A stretch of DNA of 64,000 nucleotides from Arachis hypogaea (taxonomy: Eukaryota > Streptophyta > Magnoliopsida > Fabales > Fabaceae), in contig NC_092045.1 of NCBI RefSeq assembly GCF_003086295.3, positions 91,278,693 to 91,342,692 on the forward strand, in the 5' to 3' direction. A model generated the notes under the pieces. The model did not search any database and was not told where the DNA came from. It saw only the letters and a list, made by a program, of their open reading frames with translations. Of the stretch, positions 56,750 to 64,000 are shown piece by piece. The position numbers and the translations under genes were made by a program. How positions within the stretch are numbered: position 1 is the stretch's first letter; each line of letters starts with the position of its first letter.

Positions 56750-59700
56750 ATGGACCTAAGTAGAATTGAGCAGTCCAGAAGGACTTTGGGGTCATATGCT
56801 AACCCCATTATAGCTGCATATGGGAGTAGCATCTGTATACCTCCCATTAAAGCAAGCAGCTTTGAGCTAAATCCTTAACTCATTATCATGGTGCAGCAAA
56901 ATTGCCAGTATTCCGGTCTTCCACAGGAAGAACCTACTGAGTTTCTGGCACAATTCTTACAAATTGCTGACACAGTACATGATAAAGAGGTAGATCAGGA
57001 TGTCTACAGGTTATTACTGTTTCCATTTGCTGTAAGAGATCAAGCTAAGAGGTGGCTGAATAACCAACCCACAGCAAGCATAAAAACATGGAGATAGTTA
57101 TCAGACAAATTCCTGAATCAATTTTACCCTCCAAAAAGGATGACACAGTTAAGGCTAGACATCCAAGGCTTTAAACAAGAGGATAATGAATCCATTTATA
57201 ATGCCTGGGAGAGGTATAGAGGTATGCTAAGAAAATACCCCTCTGAAATGTTTTCAGAGTGGGTACAGTTAGACATCTTCTATTATGGGCTTACAGAAAA
57301 AGCTCAGATGTCTCTAGACCACTCAGCTGGTGGATCTATACATATGAGGAAGACGATTGAAAAGGCTCAAGAACTCATAGATACTGTTGCTAGAAATCAA
57401 CATTTGTACTCTAGCAGTGAGCCCTCTACAAAAGAAGAAGCTATGGCAGTAGCTACTGATCCTAATCCTCAAGAACAGATTGCTAATCTTAATCAGCAAT
57501 TACTCCTGATGACAAAACAGTTGGCAGAATTTAAAGAGATGCTCCAAGAAACAAAAATTGCCAACAAGAACATAGAATCACAGTTGAATCAAACAAAATA
57601 GCAGTTATCTAAACAGATAACAGAAGAATGCCAAGCAGTTCAACTGAGGAGTGGGAAGACATTGAATAACACTGCTCAAAGTAGCAAAAAGCCAAGAAAG
57701 GAACAGTTGACAGAGGATAACCAAACCACTGCTCAAAATCCCTCTGAGGACAGTAAGAGCCCAGAGAGGAATACTCCTGGCGTTCAAACGCCAGAAAGGG
57801 GGGAAAAGCTGGCGTTAAACGCCCATTCCTTACCCAGTTCTGGCGTTCAAACGCCAGAAAAGGGGGAAAAGTTGGCGTTAAACGCCCATTCCTCACCCAA
57901 TCCTGGCGTTCAAACGCCAATGAGGAATCAGACACCTGAGAGTGCTGATAGTAACCCCTCTAAAAAGGCTTCTCCAACCACCTCTGTAAGGAATAAACCT
58001 GCAGCAACTAAGGTTGAGGAATATAAAGCCAAGATGCCTTATCCTCAGAAACTCTGCCAAGCGGAACAGGATAAGCAATTTGCCCGCTTTGCAGACTATC
58101 TAAGGACTCTTGAAATAAAGATTCCGTTTGCAGAGGCACTTGAGCAAATACCTTCTTATGCTAAGTTCATGAAAGAGATCTTAAGTCATAAGAAGGATTG
58201 GAGAGAAACTGAAAAAGTGTTTCTCACTAAAGAATGCAGTGCAGTCATTCCGAAAAGCTTACCAGAAAAGCTTCAAGATCCAGGAAGCTTTATGATACCA
58301 TGCACATTAGAAGGTGCTTGCACCAAGACAGCACTGTGTGACCTTGGAGCAAGTACCAATCTAATACCTGCATCTACTATCAGAAAGCTTGGGTTGACTG
58401 ATGAAGTCAAACCAACCCGGATATGTCTCCAACTTGTTGATGGCTCCATTAAATATCCATCAGGCATAATTGAGGACATGATTGTCAAGGTTGGGCCATT
58501 CGCCTTTCTAACTGACTTTGTAGTGCTGGAAATGGAGGAACACAAAAGTGCAACTCTCATTCTAGGAAGACCTTTCCTAGCAACTGGACGAACTCTTATT
58601 GATGTACAAAAAGGGGAAGTAACCCTGAGAGTCAATGAGGATGAGTTCAAGTTGAATGCTGTAAAAGCTATGCAGCATCCAGACACACCAAATGACTGCA
58701 TGAGCGCTGACATTATTGACTCTTTAGTAGAAGAGATCAATATGACTGAAAGTCTAGAATCAGAGCTAGAGGACATCTTCAAGGATGTTCAGCCTGATCA
58801 GGAAGAACTAGAGGAAACAAAAGAATTTTTAAAAATTCCTCAGGAAGAGGATAAGCCTCCCAAACCTGAGCTCAAACCACTACCACCATCCCTGAAGTAT
58901 GCATTTCTGGGAGAGGGTGACACTTTTCCAGTGATCATAAGCTTTGCTTTAAATCCACAGGAAGAGGAAGCACTGATTTAAGTGCTAAGGACACACAAGA
59001 CAGCTCTTGGGTGGTCCATAAGTGATCTTAAGGGCATTAGCCCAGCAAGATGCATGCACAAGATCCTATTGGAGGATAATGCCAAACCAGTGGTTCAACC
59101 ACAAAGGCGGCTAAATCCAGCCATGAAGGAGGTGGTGCAGAAAGAGGTCACTAAATTACTAGAGGCTGGGATTATTTATCCCATTTCTGATAGCCCCTGG
59201 GTGAGCCCTGTCCAAGTTGTCCCCAAGAAGGGAGGCATGACAGTAGTTCATAATGAAAAAAATGAACTGGTTCCTACAAGAACAGTTACAGGGTGGCGTA
59301 TGTGTATTGACTACAGAAGGCTCAATACAGCCACCAGAAAGGATCATTTTCCTTTACCATTCATAGACCAAATGCTAGAAAGACTAGCTGGTCATGATTA
59401 TTACTACTTTTTGGATGGCTATTCAGGTTACAACCAAATTGCAGTAGATCCTCAGGACCAAGAGAAAATAGCATTCACTTGCCCTTCTGGCGTGTTTGCC
59501 TACAGGAGAATGCCTTTTGGTCTGTGTAATGCTCCTGCAACTTTTCAGAGATGCATGCTATCCATCTTCTCTGATATGGTGGAAAAATTTCTGGAAGTCT
59601 TCATGGATGACTTCTCAGTATATGGAGACTCATTCAGCTCCTGTCTTAACCACCTAGCACTTGTCCTGAAAAGGTGCCAAGAGACTAACCTAGTTTTAAA

Positions 59701-61756
59701 CTGGGAGAAATGTCACTTTATGGTAACTGAAGGAATTGTCCTTGGGCACAAAATTTCAAGCAAGGGAATAGAGGTGGATAAAGCAAAGGTAGAGGTAATT
59801 GAAAAATTACCACCACCTGCCAATGTTAAGGCAATCAGAAGCTTTCTGGGGCATGCAGGATTCTACAGAAGGTTTATAAAGGATTTTTCGAAAATTGCAA
59901 AATCTCTGAGCAACCTGCTAGCTGCTGACACACCATTTGTGTTTGACACACAGTGTCTGCAGGCATTTGAGACCCTGAAAGCCAAGCTGGTCACAGCACC
60001 AGTCATCTCTGCACCAGACTGGACATTGCCATTCGAACTAATGTGTGATGCCAGTGACCATGCCATTGGTGCAGTGTTGGGACAGAGGCATAACAAGCTT
60101 CTGCATGTCATTTATTATGCCAGCCGTGTTCTAAATGATGCACAGAAGAATTACACAACCACAGAAAAAGAGTTACTTGCAGTGGTCTATGCCATTGACA
60201 AGTTTAGATCCGATTTAATAGGGTCAAAAGTGATTGTGTACACTGACCATGCTGCTCTTAAATACTTACTCACAAAGCAGGATTCAAAACCCAGGCTCAT
60301 AAGGTGGGTGCTGCTTCTGCAAGAGTTTGATATAGAAATAAGAGACAGAAAAGGGACAGAGAACCAAGTAGCTGATCATCTGTCCCGAATAGAACCAGTA
60401 GATGGGGCGTCCCTCCCTTCTACTGAGATCTCTGAGACTTTCCCAGATGAGCAACTCTTTGCCATTCAGGAAGCTCCATGGTTTGCAGATATTGCAAATT
60501 ATAAAGCTGTGAGGTTCATACCCCAGGAGTACAGCAGGGTGCAAAGAAAGAAATTAATTTCAGATGCCATGTACTACCTATGGGATGAGCCATATCTCTT
60601 TAAGAGATGTGCAGATGGAATGATCCGGAGATGTGTACCCAGAGAGGAAGCACAAAGGATCCTGTGGCACTGCCATGGATCACAGTATGCGGGACATTTC
60701 AGAAGTGAGCGAACAGCCACTAAGGTCCTCCAATGTGGCTTCTACTGGCCTACTCTCTATAGAGATGCCCGAGAGTTTGTGCGTAACTGTGACAGTTGCC
60801 AAAGAGTTGGTAACTTGCCTCATGGATACGCCATACCTCAACAAGGGATCTTAGAGATTGAATTGTTTGATGTATGGGGTATTGACTTCATGGGTCCGTT
60901 CCCACCATCATACTCAAACACTTACATTCTGGTGGCAGTGGACTATGTATCTAAATGGGTAGAAGCAATTGCTACACCCACTAATGATACTAAGACTGTG
61001 CTGAAATTCCTCCAGAAACACATCTTCAGCAGAATTGGTGTTCCCAGAGTCCTAATCAGTGATGGAGGCACTCATTTCTGCAACAAATAGCTATACTCTA
61101 CTATGGTCCGATATGGAATTAGCCACAAAGTAGCAACTCCGTATCATCCACAGACAAATGGGCAAGCTGAAGTCTCTAACAGAGAGCTAAAAAGAATACT
61201 AGAACGAACTGTAATTGCCCGCAGAAAGGATTGGGCAAAGAGCTTGGATGATGCTCTGTGGGCATACAGAACAGCATTCAAGACTCCTATAGGAACCTCT
61301 CCATACCAACATGTGTATGGCAAGGCCTGTCATCTGCCCGTGGAACTGGAACATAAAGCCTACTGGGCAACCAGATTCCTAAACCTGGATGCTAAGTTAG
61401 CTGGTGAAAAAAGATTACTCCAGCTAAATGAGCTAGATGAATTTAGACTCAATGCCTTTGAAAATGCAAAAATTTATAAGGAAAAGGCAAAGAAGTGGCA
61501 TGACAAGAAGTTGTCATCCAGAGTCTTTGAACCAGGACAAAAAGTTCTGCTCTTCAACTCTAGGCTCAGACTGTTCCCAGGAAAACTTAAATCCCGGTGG
61601 AGGGGTCCGTATGTGATTACAGGAGTGTCACCATATGGATATGTTGAGCTTCAAGATACTGATTCTGACCAAAAGTTCATTGTTAATGGACAGAGGATCA
61701 AGCATTATCTTGAAAGCAATTTTGAGCAAGAATGCTCAAAACTGAGGCTTGAATGA
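56750..61756 (+). pseudogene. gag-pol: gag-pol polyprotein of element D, five in-frame stops
   Basis: One frame, 1668 codons, from ATG 56750. Gag capsid residues about 45-240; palindrome-encoded linker about 343-391; aspartic protease with DLGAS at 531; RT with MDD at about 952-954; RNase H with CDASD (about 1099) and [10 protein letters not shown] (about 1164); integrase with an HHCC zinc region (about 1307-1350) and catalytic D1379, D1438 and E1474, spaced D-58-D-35-E; a C-terminal domain with [12 protein letters not shown]. Stops at 56876 (TAA), 57095 (TAG), 57599 (TAG), 58979 (TAA) and 61088 (TAG); element I has Gln at each. No frameshifts, so damage is recent and only substitutional. Gag and pol share one frame, so no recoding site is needed. 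Confidence 0.95.
57778..57922 (+). repeat. In-frame palindromes within gag-pol of element D
   Basis: Five palindromes: GGCGTTCAAACGCC three times and GGCGTTAAACGCC twice, alternating, in a repeat of about 60 bp. They are translated as GVQTPE and LALNAH. The repeat has kept both pairing and the frame. Confidence 0.9.
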
Positions 61757-61789
61757 TTCTCAGTGAAGGTCCAGCTAAAGACAATAAAA

Positions 61790-61814
61790 AAGCGCTTGCT
61801 GGGAGGCAACCCAG
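61790..61814 (+). promoter_or_regulatory. Conserved post-pol hairpin (element D)
   Basis: AAGCGCTTG then CTGGGAGGCAACCCAG, 5-bp stem with an AGGCAA loop, 34 nt after the pol stop. Confidence 0.6.
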
Positions 61815-62544
61815 TCATTAGCAGGTTATTTGTTTTGTTTAATCAAAGTTTGATACATATTCTCAAAGGGCAATCATCAAAATTGAAGGAATTCACAGAG
61901 TTACAGAAGGATTCAGTGCAAAAAGCAGAGAAAAGGAGCTTGTTGGCGAAAAAATGCCAGTAAGGGGTACTTTGGGCGTTTAACGCCAGTAAAGGTGCCA
62001 TTTTGGGCGTTAAACACCAGAATGGGCACCATTCTGGGCGTTTAACACCAGGTGTGCAGCATGCTGGGCGTTTAGCAAAACGCCCAGTGATGAAGGGGTT
62101 TCTGGCGTTTAACGCCAGACAGGGTACCTGGCTAGGTGTTAAACGCCCAAATTGGCCAACATTTGGGCGTTAAACGCCAGAATGGATACCATTCTGGGCG
62201 TTTAACGCTAGAAAGGTGGGGGACAGAGATTTTGCTTTCCACTTCAATTTTTTTTCAAACTTTCCTGTTTTGATCCATAATTTTCTACATAAACACATTT
62301 CAAACTTTCATCATTCACCTTCAAATTTTCAAAATTAAAATCATTCTTCAAATCTCTTTCAAATCCTTTCCAAATCTTCTTTAAAAAAACTCAAATATCT
62401 CTCAAATTCTTCCCATATCTTCTCAAATCTCCTTCAAAATTTTCGAAATCTCTCCCCCTTCCTTATAAATATATGTTCGGCCACACCCCCCTTCCCCACC
62501 ATTCGAATTTGCTCTCCTCCTCTCTCTCCTCTTTCCTTTTTTTT
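61815..62544 (+). other. Region between pol and ORF2 of element D
   Basis: Noncoding: palindromes at 61950-62215, then a TTTCAAA/TCTTC-rich stretch. A TATAAATATATG at 62464-62475 could act as a TATA box for a separate ORF2 transcript about 150 nt upstream of its start; this is speculative. Confidence 0.65.
61950..62215. repeat. Palindrome cluster between pol and ORF2 of element D
   Basis: About nine copies, including GGGCGTTTAACGCC, GGGCGTTAAACGCC, GGCGTTTAACGCC and GGGCGTTTAGCAAAACGCCC, the last with an enlarged loop and intact stem. Confidence 0.9.
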
Positions 62545-62580
62545 TTGCTTGAGGATAAGCAAACCTCTAAGTTTGGTGTG
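62545..62580 (+). promoter_or_regulatory. Hairpin plus TCTAAGTTTGGTGTG module upstream of ORF2 (element D)
   Basis: TTGCTTGAGGATAAGCAA (closing pair G-T) then ACCTCTAAGTTTGGTGTG, 38 nt before the ORF2 ATG. Confidence 0.75.
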
Positions 62581-62617
62581 TTTTTCCGTGATCACTAAGT
62601 TAAGGCTCATCAAGATC

Positions 62618-63748
62618 ATGGCTCCCAAAGGAAAACAAACCAATTCAAGAGGCAAGAAAGAGAATGCTCCAAAAGACCTTTGGAGTCAAGAGAAGTTCTT
62701 AACCAAAGAACATGCAGACCATTACAACAAAATAATGGGTCTAAGGTCAGTGATCCCAGAAGTTAAATTTGATCTGAAAGAAGATGAATATCCGGAGATC
62801 CAAGAGCAAATTCAAAACAGAAGATGGGAAGTTCTAACCAACCCTGAGACAAAGGTTGGGAAAAATATAGTTCAGGAATTTTACTCAAATCTGTGGCTTA
62901 CAGATAAGCAGAGAATGACTGGAACCGCTTTTCATACCTACAGAACCATGGACAGAGGGAGAATTATTTACTTCCATCTGGACAAAATAAGAGAGGTCTT
63001 CAAATTACCTCAACTACAAGATGATCCAGAATGCTTTAATAGGAGAATGGTGAGAGTAGATAAGGGGTTGGATCAAGTTCTAGAGGACATATGCCTCCCT
63101 GGAACCAAGTGGATTACCAATTCAAAAGGTGTCCCAAACCAACTCAAGAGGGGAGATCTCAAACCAGTTGCAAGAGACTAGTTGGACTTCATAGGGCGTT
63201 CTATCTTGCCCACTAGTAACCATTATGAGGTTACTATCAAGAGAGCAGTGATGATTCATTGTATTATGCTGGGAAAAGAAGTGAAGATTCATCATCTGAT
63301 TGCTTGTGAGATTTACACAATTGCAAACAAGAACTCCACTGAAGCCAAACTGGCTTACCCAAGCTTAATCTCTTTGCTATGTAAAGATGCTGGGGTGAGG
63401 ATGGGAGTAGATGAATTCATCCTAATTGAGAACCCAATCACCAAGAGGTCAATGGAAGGACAAATGCAAGATAACTCTATCAAAAGGAGGGCGCAGGAGT
63501 TCCTCCCTGAACTTCCTGAAATTGACTACTGGACTCATCTAGAAGCATCTGTTGCCAAGCTGCAAGAAGCTATGGAACAAATTAAGGAAGAATAGCAGAA
63601 TCAAAACTACATGCTCTGCAAATTGCTGAAAGAACAAGAGAAGCAGGGGCGTGAGCTACAGGAGTTGAAGCGCCAAAAGCTCTCCCTTGAAGGATCAAAT
63701 ACCCTACAAGTTGAGGGAGCATCCACTTCTCAAGATCAAGGTTGTTGA
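62618..63748 (+). pseudogene. ORF2 of element D, two in-frame stops
   Basis: ATG 62618 (MAPKGKQTNSRGKK, basic). About 376 codons to TGA 63746-63748, homologous to ORF2 of A: RRWEVLTNPETKVG, VQEFYSNLW, GLDQVLEDIC, AVMIHCIMLGKEV, and a C-terminal coiled coil with KEQEKQGRELQELK. Stops: TAG at 63179-63181 in place of the Trp of the GWLEF motif (with Gly to Asp just before), and TAG at 63593-63595. No membrane segment, so not an envelope protein despite its position. Confidence 0.85.
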
Positions 63749-64000
63749 GTTCTAACTCTGTGATAATTTCTATCATTAAGAGTCTATTTTAGAGTAATTT
63801 AAAATTCTGTTTTCTATTACTATTAGTCTTATCTTATATCTATTTTTAAGTCTTGTTCTTAATTCATGATTAATAAAATTTAAGGTTCATGTCTTAAAGC
63901 TATGAATGTCCTATGAATCCATCACCTCTCTTAAATGAAAAATGCTTTAATCACAAAAGAACAAGAAGTACAGGATTTTGAATTCATCTTTGAAACTAGT
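63749..64000 (+). other. Start of the 3' untranslated region of element D
   Basis: Noncoding, matches the start of the 3' region of B (41560-41700): CTATGAATNCCATGAATCC, CACCTCTCTTAAATGAAAAATG, ACAAGAAGTAC. The pre-LTR module and 3' LTR would lie to the right. Confidence 0.8.

Larger units (their letters stand above)
54755..64000 (+). mobile_element. Element D: autonomous Ty3-gypsy element, 3' end outside the window
   Basis: 5' LTR 54755-56273, primer site, leader, gag-pol 56750-61756, post-pol hairpin, palindromes, hairpin module, ORF2 62618-63748, start of the 3' region. It is the most complete autonomous copy here and carries all enzymatic domains in one frame, interrupted only by nonsense codons. 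It lies inside element C in the same orientation. Confidence 0.95.

Noticed and set aside
57609..57935. 108-residue minus-strand frame with repeated FLAFERQ
   Set aside because: Antisense translation of the palindromic repeat in gag-pol; the palindromes make both strands look alike.

Overview
The window is plant nuclear DNA, AT-rich and gene-poor, and almost all of it is LTR retrotransposons nested inside one another. I found no convincing host gene. The dominant family is a Ty3-gypsy lineage of Athila/Tat type: LTRs of about 1.5-1.76 kb beginning TGATGAGCGGATAATTTATA and ending GTGCACCA, a tRNA-Asp primer binding site (TGGCGCCGTTGCCGGGGA), and a single-frame gag-pol. From memory this resembles peanut (Arachis) elements of the FIDEL/Feral type, so a legume, probably Arachis, is the best guess; I could not verify the name.

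Layout. 1-~8640: minus-strand autonomous element (I): gag-pol pseudogene, primer site and clipped 5' LTR; its 3' end lies left of the window. ~8641-11212: LTR-like noncoding DNA. 11213-16884: a minus-strand Tekay/Del-like element with 3.2-kb LTRs, a tRNA-iMet primer site and only 617 bp between the LTRs. 16885-18537: CACTA-like fragment. 18538-46623: a minus-strand non-autonomous element (O: gag, protease and ORF2, no RT or integrase), split by two insertions: element A (minus, 20711-31097, target duplication CACAA) and element B (plus, 34861-44216, duplication GCTTG/TCTTG). 46624-~49359: Tekay-like LTR fragment. 49360-50907: LTR and leader of another Ty3-gypsy family. 51488-51987: relic of a transposon Ulp1-like protease. 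52063-52305: second CACTA-like end. 52306-54754: 5' LTR and leader of element C. 54755-64000: plus-strand autonomous element D, with gag-pol, ORF2 and no 3' LTR in the window.

How the parts relate. D and I carry RT, RNase H and integrase. A, B and O keep only gag-protease plus ORF2 (and C is too short to tell), but share the LTR ends, primer site and 3' signals, so they look like dependents mobilised by autonomous relatives. All copies are damaged; most nonsense codons are C-to-T or G-to-A changes, as expected for methylated silenced DNA.

Most interesting signals: (1) GC-rich palindromes of the form TGGCGTTTAACGCCA, clustered at fixed places in every family member and even in frame inside gag-pol; (2) a covarying hairpin plus TAAGTTTGGTGT module that precedes both ORF2 and the 3' LTR; (3) a covarying hairpin 33-40 nt after the gag/pol stop; (4) a 5' half of tRNA-Cys(GCA) patched into element B; (5) degenerate LTR-end/primer-site copies inside the U5 of A, B and C.
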